A stretch of 6,149 nt of DNA from CAYUJH01 sp964394585 (GTDB taxonomy: Bacteria > Bacteroidota > Bacteroidia > Cytophagales > Flammeovirgaceae), in NCBI GenBank assembly GCA_964394585.1, contig CAYMYI010000181.1, positions 1-6,149 on the forward strand, read 5' to 3'. Both the position numbers and the translations under genes were made by a program. The stretch's first letter is position 1, and each line of letters opens with the position of its first letter. The notes under the pieces are model-generated. The model did not search any database. It was not told the origin of the DNA and was given only the letters and a program-made list of their open reading frames with translations. Of this stretch, positions 1 to 6,149 are shown one piece after another.

Positions 1-272
1 TCCATTATTCTAAATTAACCAAAAATTCCCATTCCTCTTAATTATAGGTATATTTAATACGATAAGATTTTAAACGATTTGAAAGCAACAAAATACATCG
101 TTCTTACGAGTTTCACTTAAAGTTCTGTTAATTCTAACCTTAGCTTCCGATTTACCTTCCTTAAACGTAAAATATATTTTCGGATTAGTTCACAATTCTT
201 TAATTTAAGATAGAAGTACTTTAGGTACATAGACAAATAAGAGCGATAGGCTAAGAAGCGGTTTATGATTGA
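1..272. other. AT-rich leader of the sensor gene
   Basis: All three plus-strand frames are interrupted by stops and the composition is markedly more AT-rich than the genes. This stretch should hold the sensor promoter, but no perfect TAnnTTTG box with a -33 partner is present. The best near matches are at 173-180 (TATATTTT) and 217-224 (TACTTTAG), each with one mismatch. There is no purine-rich Shine-Dalgarno in front of the ATG at 273, which is usual for Bacteroidota. Confidence 0.6.
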
Positions 273-3200
273 ATGAAAATGAAAACTAACTACCTTTACG
301 CACACGCTAGGCGAAAAGCCGCACTCATTCTTGGAGGAATGTTCTGTGCATTTGCTGCGTGGGGTCAGGCAATTCAGTTTGAACATCTTCCTGCTAACTT
401 AGGACTATCGCGACGTTCCGTACGAGCGATTGTGCAAGATAACCAAGGTTTTATTTGGTTAGGCACTTCTGATGGTCTGTTGCGCTTTGATGGCTATGCT
501 ATCAAAGCGTTCCGCAATCGTTTTCAAGATTCTACATCGCTATCTGATAATAATATTCGAGCCTTATTCAAAGATAGTTATGGCGATTTATGGATTGGCG
601 TACAGGGAGGAGGCTTAAATCATTTCCATAGTGAAACAGAAATTGTAACGCGGTATCAGCACCAAGAAGATAACCCCAATAGTATTGGAGGGGATGATGT
701 TTGGACAATTACCGAAGATGCCCAAGGGAATATTTGGGTGGGTACATGGAGTAACGGGCTTAACTGCTGGAACCGACAGATGAAATCGTTTACTACGTAC
801 CGGCATAACCCCAAAGACGAAAACTCTATAGGAAACGGCCCGGTATGGAGTGTGGTTACCGATACCGAAGGGTATATTTGGGCAGCAACCGACGGAGGTG
901 GTGTAAGCCGCTTTAACCCCGATACGCAGCGTTTTACAAACTACCGATATAACCCCGAAGCCTCTTCAGGACTATCTGACAACTTCTGCCATGTGGTCTA
1001 TCAAGACCAAAAAGGGTTTATCTGGGTAGGCACTAAACTAGGGAGGCTCAATCGGCTAGATATGAGTACCGGCAAGTGGAAACAATTTCAACTGAGCCAG
1101 GGGAAACTCGAAAATATTGATGAATTTGGCATTCACGATATCGTAGAGGTAGCGCCTGGTGTACTATGGATTGCGACGGATGTAGGCTTGCAAGTGTTAG
1201 AGGTAGCTTCAGAAGAAGTAACGATTTACCAATATGACCCTAGCAACCCCTTATCGTTAAGTAATAACAGTGTGCGAGCTATTTACCAAGATGCTACCCA
1301 GCTCATGTGGGTAGGAAACGAGGACGGTGGCGTAAACAAAGTGCTCGAGCAAAAACAATTTATCCACTACACTAATATCCCTTCCGACCCAAACAGTTTA
1401 AGTTTCCGCACTGTACGTTCTTTTGGCGAAGACCTTGCCGGTAACTTGTGGATAGGAACGCAAGGAGGAGGCTTAAATCGCTTTAATGAAAACAAGCAAA
1501 CCTTTACGCATTACGAAAATGACCCAAATAACCCCGCAAGCCTTGGTTGGGATGAGGTTTCTGCCATTCATGAAGACACGAAAGGAAGACTTTGGGTAGG
1601 TACTTGGGGCGATGGCATTAAACAACTCGACCGTTCCACCGAAACGTTTAGGCACATACGCCATAACCCCGAAGAGAATACCTCTATCTCATCCGATTTT
1701 ATTCAATTTATCTACGAAGATTCTCGCGGCATTCTTTGGGTAGGAACCGAAAAAGGACTGAACCGCCTACAACCCGATGGCAGTTGGTACACCTATTTAC
1801 ACGATCCTAACGATTCAACCTCTTTAAACGCAAACAACCTGCAATCGAAGGCATTTGTGGAAGACCGCAATGGCTACTTGTGGTTTGGTACTTGGAAAGG
1901 GCTTAACCGATACAACCGCGATACAGATACGTTTCGCAGTTGGGGAGCCGGCGAAAATTTGCTCAGCAACGAACATGTCATTTCTTTACACGATGACGGC
2001 GAAGGCAATCTATGGATAGGCACATTTGGCGGAGGGCTTAATAAATTTGAAAAGGCAACCGAAACGTTTACATTCTATACCGAAGAAGATGGGCTACCCA
2101 ACAATGTGATTTTTGGGATTTTAGAAGATCGGAAAGGAAACTTATGGATGAGTACCAACAACGGGCTCGCAAAGTTTAACCCTACTAACGAAACGTTTCA
2201 GAATTATACCGAATCGGATGGGCTGCAAGGCAACGAGTTTTACTGGGGAGGAGCCTACCAACTCTCCGACGGAAGAATGGTATTCGGAGGGGTAAACGGC
2301 TTCAATATTTTCTACCCCGATAGCATTGTAAACAACCCACATGTGCCCCCAGTGCGCATCACAGCATTCCGCAAGTATGGGAAAGATGCCCAATTCACTG
2401 CTTCGTTACAAGAAATCTCTGAGATAGAACTTTCGTATCAAGAAAATTTCTTTTCCATAGAATTTACCGCCCTCAACTACCGCGATACCCGAAAAAACCA
2501 ATATGCCTATAAACTGGAAGGGTTTCAAGACGAATGGATTTACACCGGCTCGCGCCGCGAAGCCAGCTTTACAAACTTAGAAGGAGGAACCTACACATTC
2601 ATGGTAAAAGGAAGCAACAACGATAACCTGTGGAACGATACGCCTACTACCTTATCAATCACGATTATTCCTCCCATTTGGGAAGAAACTTGGTTTAAAA
2701 TGATAGGAGGGATGCTTGGCATCCTCGTCATTTTAGGGGTATACCGTTTAAGGGTAAATACTATTGAGGCACAAAAGCGGAAATTGGCGCACCAAGTTGA
2801 AATTCGTACAAAAGAACTGAAAGAAGCCAATAGTTCGCTGCAACAACAAAAAACGGAAATCGAAAAGCAAGCCGAAGAACTTGCCCAGCAACGCGATAAC
2901 CTCTCTGAAGCTAATTCCATCATCGGGCAACGCTTAAACGATATTAAAACCTTAAGCGAAATAGGACAAAACGTAACCGCTTCTATCGATATCCAAGAAG
3001 TAATTGCCCGTATCTATACAAGTGTGAACGAGCTAATGGATGCGCCTAACTTCGAAATCGGTATCATTGATTGGGAATCCGGCCAGATTGAATACTACGG
3101 TTATCACGATAAAGAAACCGATATGCAGCGTGGGTATTCTTCGGTGCAAAACCAAGGAACGCTTACCAGCTGGTGCATCACCCATCAAAAAGAAATTGCC

Positions 3201-4223
3201 ATTTCCGATGTAGATACGCAAATCACTGAGTACGTTGCGGAAGTAATGGCACCAAAGTATAGAAATGCCCGAGCAAAATCTATCAATTACATCCCTTTAC
3301 TGATTGAAAACCAGATGATGGGCATGATGATTACAAAGAGCTTTCAAAAAAATGCCTATAACGACCTGCACTTACAACTTTTACGAAACCTCGCATCGTA
3401 CATTTCCATTGCTCTTTCTAATGCGAATGCCTACCAAGAAATCAACCTTAAAAACGATTTAATGCGCGATAGCATTAGCTATGGGCAAACCATCCAAAGT
3501 GCTATTTTGCCTCCTACACACGATTTTCACGATTGTTTCCATAATCATTGCTTACTATATCGCCCTAAAGATATCGTTTCTGGCGATTTCTATTGGTTGA
3601 ATAAAACCGCCGATTACGTATTCGTAGCTGTAGTCGATTGTACCGGACATGGCGTACCGGGGGCATTTATGTCGTTAATTGGCTACTCATTGCTCAATCG
3701 TATTGTCAACGAGCAAGGAATCCATGCTCCTGCAATGATTTTACAACGATTAGACGAAGGTATCCGACGGGCGCTGCGGCAAGACATCACCGAAAACGAC
3801 GACGGCATGGACTTAACCCTCTGCCGTTTCGAGCGCATTGTTTCTAAAGAAAATGAATACACAAGGGTGCTTTATGCCGGAGCGAAAGGAAACTTTTGGG
3901 TGCATCAAGGCACAGCGCTAAAACGCTTGAAAACAACGCGCCGGTCCATAGGTGGGCGCTTTTTTGGGAAATCGATTGCGTTTAAACAAGATGAAATTTC
4001 ATTACAAAAAGGCGATAGAGTGTATTTGCTTTCCGATGGGCTGATCGATGCGGTAAACCCACAACGGAAACGGTTTGGCTCTCAGCGCTTTCATCACTTA
4101 TTGGCTACCTTACAACCACTTTCCATGCCCGAACAACAACAGAAAATCGAAGCGGCTCTCGACGACTTCAAACAAGGCATTGGGCAACGCGACGATATTA
4201 CCGTACTCGGGCTTGAAATTTAG
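273..4223 (+). CDS. Membrane-spanning propeller sensor with GAF and SpoIIE/PP2C phosphatase output
   Basis: This is a single-chain transmembrane signal transducer whose predicted output is dephosphorylation of a Ser/Thr-phosphorylated protein in the cytoplasm. A signal peptide covers residues 1-31 (hydrophobic core ALILGGMFCAFAAWG, cleavage before Gln32). Fourteen Reg_prop blades follow to about residue 680, then a Y_Y_Y domain (about 725-800), PPIW at 800-803, one membrane helix (about 808-824), a coiled coil (826-886), a GAF domain (about 888-1053) and a linker helix ending in ILPP (1078-1081). The C-terminal PP2C/SpoIIE domain keeps SGDFYW (Asp1105), DCTGHG (Asp1122), DDGMD (1176-1180), SDG (Asp1255) and RDD (1307-1308), so it looks catalytically competent. 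The propeller and Y_Y_Y half resembles Bacteroides hybrid two-component sensors, but there is no histidine kinase, receiver or DNA-binding domain. The start at 273 is chosen because it yields the signal peptide; the Met two codons later is an alternative. The ligand and the phosphatase substrate are unknown. Confidence 0.95.
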   Translation: MKMKTNYLYAHARRKAALILGGMFCAFAAWGQAIQFEHLPANLGLSRRSVRAIVQDNQGFIWLGTSDGLLRFDGYAIKAFRNRFQDSTSLSDNNIRALFKDSYGDLWIGVQGGGLNHFHSETEIVTRYQHQEDNPNSIGGDDVWTITEDAQGNIWVGTWSNGLNCWNRQMKSFTTYRHNPKDENSIGNGPVWSVVTDTEGYIWAATDGGGVSRFNPDTQRFTNYRYNPEASSGLSDNFCHVVYQDQKGFIWVGTKLGRLNRLDMSTGKWKQFQLSQGKLENIDEFGIHDIVEVAPGVLWIATDVGLQVLEVASEEVTIYQYDPSNPLSLSNNSVRAIYQDATQLMWVGNEDGGVNKVLEQKQFIHYTNIPSDPNSLSFRTVRSFGEDLAGNLWIGTQGGGLNRFNENKQTFTHYENDPNNPASLGWDEVSAIHEDTKGRLWVGTWGDGIKQLDRSTETFRHIRHNPEENTSISSDFIQFIYEDSRGILWVGTEKGLNRLQPDGSWYTYLHDPNDSTSLNANNLQSKAFVEDRNGYLWFGTWKGLNRYNRDTDTFRSWGAGENLLSNEHVISLHDDGEGNLWIGTFGGGLNKFEKATETFTFYTEEDGLPNNVIFGILEDRKGNLWMSTNNGLAKFNPTNETFQNYTESDGLQGNEFYWGGAYQLSDGRMVFGGVNGFNIFYPDSIVNNPHVPPVRITAFRKYGKDAQFTASLQEISEIELSYQENFFSIEFTALNYRDTRKNQYAYKLEGFQDEWIYTGSRREASFTNLEGGTYTFMVKGSNNDNLWNDTPTTLSITIIPPIWEETWFKMIGGMLGILVILGVYRLRVNTIEAQKRKLAHQVEIRTKELKEANSSLQQQKTEIEKQAEELAQQRDNLSEANSIIGQRLNDIKTLSEIGQNVTASIDIQEVIARIYTSVNELMDAPNFEIGIIDWESGQIEYYGYHDKETDMQRGYSSVQNQGTLTSWCITHQKEIAISDVDTQITEYVAEVMAPKYRNARAKSINYIPLLIENQMMGMMITKSFQKNAYNDLHLQLLRNLASYISIALSNANAYQEINLKNDLMRDSISYGQTIQSAILPPTHDFHDCFHNHCLLYRPKDIVSGDFYWLNKTADYVFVAVVDCTGHGVPGAFMSLIGYSLLNRIVNEQGIHAPAMILQRLDEGIRRALRQDITENDDGMDLTLCRFERIVSKENEYTRVLYAGAKGNFWVHQGTALKRLKTTRRSIGGRFFGKSIAFKQDEISLQKGDRVYLLSDGLIDAVNPQRKRFGSQRFHHLLATLQPLSMPEQQQKIEAALDDFKQGIGQRDDITVLGLEI
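390..2312 (+). repeat. Array of 14 propeller blade repeats within the sensor gene
   Basis: The coding sequence repeats a motif of the form (I/L)W(V/I)GT..GGLNRF about every 44-48 codons. The blade Trp residues fall at 62, 107, 155, 203, 251, 299, 346, 393, 441, 489, 537, 581 and 625. A fourteenth, degenerate unit at about residue 670 (MVFGGVNGFNIF) has Val where the others have Trp. Fourteen units fit two seven-bladed beta-propellers, as in Reg_prop sensors of Bacteroides. Most of the array has diverged at the DNA level, but a 16-base identity is shared between the blade 2 and blade 8 motifs (606-621 and 1464-1479). Confidence 0.88.
4220..4223. other. Four-base overlap of convergent stop codons
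   Basis: The sensor gene ends with TAG at 4221-4223, and the minus-strand gene ends with TAA read from 4222 down to 4220. The two genes therefore overlap tail to tail through the bases TTAG. No spacer is left for a terminator, so each transcript must end inside the other gene or be antisense to it. Confidence 0.93.
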
Positions 4224-5704
4224 TCCACAGTCAGCCGTTTTAAATAATTTTTGGCTTGGTCGCGCAAACTATTTCGGTAGGGGTATGCTCCGGAGTAGGC
4301 TAATACTTTTTTAAAATACACGTTCGCCTGTGTGGAATCGTTTTTCTGTTCCGCGAAAATAATTCCTACTTGAAGGGCTGCATTCGGAGCAAAATAATCG
4401 TTCGTAGCAATAGCGGCTAACTTCAGTGTACTCTGGTAAAAACGGATGGCATCTTCCCACCGCTGCATCCGATGATAGATACGCGCTTTGCGATAGGTAA
4501 ACTCTACGGCATCTTCGGGGGGAAGCTTAGCAGGTTGTACAGAATCGATGACTTGCAACGCCCTTGTGTAATAGCCACCGTCGGTAAGGAGCCTTGCCCG
4601 CATGATGCGCTTGTGGGGTTGGTGCCCCTTTTGGGCAAACTGTAGCGCATATTGGTCGGCACTTACGTGTGCACTGCCTACACGTCGGACTGCTTCTAAA
4701 TGGAATGCCGCTGAATCGGTAACATCCTGCAACCAATAGGCAAGGAACAAGCGGTAGTGTGCATCTTTTCGGTAGTTATTACCCTCGAGCTGTTGCAAAA
4801 ACATATGGAGCGATTCTATACTGTGCCCATATGCCTCTTGCTGCAAATGCATCAACCCTTCGAAATAGTGAAATACGGATAGGTTGCCATAAGCTTCGGT
4901 AATTTCTGCTGCTTCCAACAACGGCAAGACCTCCGCAGCTTTGCCAAGTTTTTGGCTCAACTGACATAGCGCAAATAAAGAGAGCATATCAGAAGAATCG
5001 GCTGCGTAAAGTTCCTGAAATGTTTCATAAGCAGTAGTTTCTTCATTTAACACAAACATTTGCAAAAATGCTTTGTACCGAATTGCCTCTGCATTCCATT
5101 CCGAGTTTTGCAGTGCCTTTTCAATATGATTCCATCCTTGCGCAGCGTTCCCCTGAAGCCCTAAGAGTTGCAGCAGCCAATGGTAGCGATTGGGGACTTT
5201 TTCGAGCATAACCTGCATGGTTCCCAACCACAATTTATGAGCTACTTGGTTGGGAAATCGTTCTTCTAAACGTTTCAATGCCTGATAGCCTTTGCGGAAG
5301 CCCCAAAACGCAGAAAAATTATCGCTATACTTCAATTTTACGACCGCCCATTGTAAATACACCAGGGCTTCTGCCCATTGGGCGGCGTAATCGTTCTGCT
5401 TCATTAACGGTTTGAGCCATCGGATACACTGCGCTTCAAACTCCTTTTCATGTTCGTAGGCTTCGTGTATGTCGGTGGCAAGCAGTCCGATAATTATTCG
5501 GTAGTTGAGTAAGTACACATGGATAGGGGAAGATTCAGGAGTAGCTTGCAGGGTGAACGATTGTACAGCTGCCGAATGTGTTTTTAGCCGGAGCAAATCG
5601 GAGCGAATGGCAATTTCCGCAGGGGAAAAGAGTTGGCACTGCCCCTCTTGGAAAACAATTACCCCCCAGCCGATACATAACAACAGCGATATATTTTTTT
5701 TCAT
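4220..5704 (-). CDS. Exported helical-repeat (TPR-like) protein, possibly TTC39/IML2-like
   Basis: This is a predicted secreted or periplasmic alpha-helical repeat protein of 494 residues with no enzymatic motif. The ATG at 5704 is chosen because it gives a clean signal peptide: MKKN, then a hydrophobic stretch from about residue 5 to 18, ending GQC-Q at 21-24. There is no convincing lipobox. An upstream in-frame ATG at 5767 would add 21 residues and bury the signal, so it is less likely. Helix-turn-helix units resembling tetratricopeptide repeats fill the chain and are clearest near the C-terminus: 367-394, 395-430 (KARIYHRMQRWEDAIRFYQ) and 436-470. The stretch around 171-186 (PNRYHWLLQLLGLQGN) recalls the LLGF-GD element of the TTC39/IML2 family (DUF3808), which is tentative. 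TPR proteins usually act as protein-binding scaffolds; the partner is unknown. The gene faces away from any visible operon partner and converges with the sensor gene. Confidence 0.88.
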   Translation of the reverse strand: MKKNISLLLCIGWGVIVFQEGQCQLFSPAEIAIRSDLLRLKTHSAAVQSFTLQATPESSPIHVYLLNYRIIIGLLATDIHEAYEHEKEFEAQCIRWLKPLMKQNDYAAQWAEALVYLQWAVVKLKYSDNFSAFWGFRKGYQALKRLEERFPNQVAHKLWLGTMQVMLEKVPNRYHWLLQLLGLQGNAAQGWNHIEKALQNSEWNAEAIRYKAFLQMFVLNEETTAYETFQELYAADSSDMLSLFALCQLSQKLGKAAEVLPLLEAAEITEAYGNLSVFHYFEGLMHLQQEAYGHSIESLHMFLQQLEGNNYRKDAHYRLFLAYWLQDVTDSAAFHLEAVRRVGSAHVSADQYALQFAQKGHQPHKRIMRARLLTDGGYYTRALQVIDSVQPAKLPPEDAVEFTYRKARIYHRMQRWEDAIRFYQSTLKLAAIATNDYFAPNAALQVGIIFAEQKNDSTQANVYFKKVLAYSGAYPYRNSLRDQAKNYLKRLTVD

Positions 5705-5920
5705 ACAAGTAATAGGGCGAAAAATGTTCCGAACTGTATACGAAGTGCCTGAAAACATCTTTAGCAAGTCCCCATTTTAATAACAAAGTGCTATTGAATT
5801 TTTTTCAACCAAAAACCTCTCATACGTTCTGTAAAAGCAAGTTCCCATTTTGTTTTGTGCAAACATTTTAAATTTTTCATCGAAAACCGAAATGTTATCA
5901 CGAGTTTCTGCAAAAGTGAT

Positions 5921-5928
5921 CAAATGTA
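5921..5928 (-). promoter_or_regulatory. Candidate Bacteroidota -7 box upstream of the TPR gene
   Basis: Read on the minus strand this is TACATTTG, a perfect match to the Bacteroidota -7 consensus TAnnTTTG, pointing at the TPR gene. It would give a leader of about 210 bases. No TTTG or TTG element is visible 19-21 bases upstream (the minus-strand sequence there is rich in CC and AA), so this is half a promoter. An eight-base degenerate motif can occur by chance in AT-rich DNA. Confidence 0.25.
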
Positions 5929-6015
5929 GTTACTGCAGGGTGGATTTGGAGGCTTTCTAATTCTATGCTAGCGTTTCTCATGCGCCTGGTCGATTTATGA
6001 ATGCACATTGTAGTA

Positions 6016-6036
6016 TGGTCTGTGAGCCACAGACCA
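6016..6036. repeat. Perfect 9-bp inverted repeat with 3-base loop
   Basis: TGGTCTGTG (6016-6024) and CACAGACCA (6028-6036) are exact reverse complements around the loop AGC. The stem has five G:C pairs. Neither side is followed by a T-run on its own strand, so it is not a standard intrinsic terminator. It could be an operator dyad, a structural element of a transcript, or the 3' end of a gene lying outside the window. Confidence 0.75.
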
Positions 6037-6040
6037 AGGA

Positions 6041-6073
6041 AAGGAAAAATGCACACGCGATTTCCTTGTGTGC
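6041..6073. repeat. Two overlapping, mutually exclusive inverted repeats
   Basis: AAGGAAA (6041-6047) pairs with TTTCCTT (6061-6067), a 7-bp stem. GCACAC (6051-6056), inside that loop, pairs with GTGTGC (6068-6073), a 6-bp stem. The second 3' arm follows the first with no linker, so the two stems cannot easily form together as an H-type pseudoknot and would more likely be alternatives. Stems this short can arise by chance. Confidence 0.4.
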
Positions 6074-6149
6074 TGTGCCTTGTTTTGCCTTCAGCTTTTT
6101 TGGAATCGTAGGGAAGGTTTCTAGCTCGGCGACACCTGTAAACTAGCTA

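Larger units (their letters stand above)
5705..6149. other. Non-coding region upstream of the TPR gene, with inverted repeats at its right half
   Basis: No convincing gene was found on either strand. About 5770-5935 is AT-rich and probably holds the leader and promoter of the TPR gene. About 5936-6149 is less AT-rich and carries a 9-bp perfect hairpin and two overlapping inverted repeats. A minus-strand frame stays open from 6146 down to about 5900 but has no good start, its protein shows no domain-like pattern, and it opens with a stop at the window edge. The sequence ends before any gene beyond 6149 can be seen. Confidence 0.6.

Noticed and set aside
173..180. TATATTTT as a -7 box for the sensor gene
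   Set aside because: It has one mismatch to TAnnTTTG and only a TTTA at 151-154 in place of the -33 element; similar matches are frequent in DNA this AT-rich.
117..386. 89-codon minus-strand open frame across the sensor leader and start
   Set aside because: Half lies in AT-rich non-coding DNA and half is antisense to the signal peptide; the protein is rich in K, R, L and N with no domain pattern.
2591..2923. 110-codon minus-strand open frame inside the sensor gene
   Set aside because: It is antisense to the membrane helix and coiled coil, where the GAA/CAA-rich coding strand gives few stops on the other strand. The strong domain order on the plus strand explains the region.
4233..4256. AGCC...GGCT stem with an AT-rich loop just after the sensor stop as a terminator
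   Set aside because: There are only four base pairs, the T-rich stretch is in the loop and not after the stem, and it lies inside the TPR coding sequence.
5505..5780. 91-codon plus-strand open frame over the start of the TPR gene
   Set aside because: It is antisense to a well-supported signal peptide and N-terminus and shows no recognisable feature.
5827..5916. Near-identical 11-mers TTCTGTAAAAG (5827-5837) and TTCTGCAAAAG (5906-5916)
   Set aside because: There are two copies with one mismatch in AT-rich DNA and no third copy; consistent with chance.
6072..6101. GCTG...CAGC followed by TTTTTT as a plus-strand terminator
   Set aside because: The stem is only four pairs with a 16-base loop, too weak to call, although the T-run itself is real.
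6049..6111. 20-codon plus-strand ORF (MHTRFPCVLCLVLPSAFLES) preceded by AAGGAAAGGAAAA
   Set aside because: It has a hydrophobic stretch and a purine-rich run in front, but it is very short, Bacteroidota rarely rely on Shine-Dalgarno, and it overlaps the inverted repeats.
5900..6146. Minus-strand frame open for about 80 codons at the right edge
   Set aside because: It begins right after an in-frame stop at 6147-6149, has only internal GTG/ATG starts giving about 50 or fewer codons, and the protein looks random.

Overview
The window reads as chromosomal DNA of a Bacteroidota bacterium, most likely of the Cytophagales type. Three things suggest this: a giant two-component-regulator-propeller (Reg_prop) plus Y_Y_Y sensor, signal peptides whose predicted mature proteins start with or next to Gln, and AT-rich leaders without a Shine-Dalgarno sequence. 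The genus cannot be fixed from this sequence. There are two genes, and no RNA gene, insertion sequence, CRISPR array or prophage feature was recognised.

Layout. Positions 1-272 are a very AT-rich, non-coding leader. Positions 273-4223 (+) encode a 1316-residue membrane-spanning signal transducer. It has an exported N-terminus with 14 propeller blades and a Y_Y_Y module, one transmembrane helix, a coiled-coil linker, a GAF domain and a C-terminal PP2C/SpoIIE (RsbU-type) phosphatase domain with its metal-binding aspartates in place. Positions 4220-5704 (-) encode a 494-residue exported helical-repeat (TPR-like) protein of unknown role. The two genes converge and their stop codons overlap by 4 bases. 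Positions 5705-6149 hold no convincing gene. They contain the upstream region of the second gene, with a perfect Bacteroidota -7 box but no -33 element, and a cluster of inverted repeats near the right edge.

How it may work (inference). The first protein would sense a ligand or surface state in the periplasm. It would transmit this through the membrane helix and GAF domain to a phosphoserine/phosphothreonine phosphatase, possibly acting on a STAS-type anti-anti-sigma factor. No STAS protein, anti-sigma kinase or sigma factor lies in the window, so the output partner must be elsewhere. The second gene is convergent, not co-transcribed, so a functional link to the sensor is not shown. The architecture is the most notable thing here, but Reg_prop-SpoIIE fusions are known in Cytophagales, so it is not claimed as a new system.
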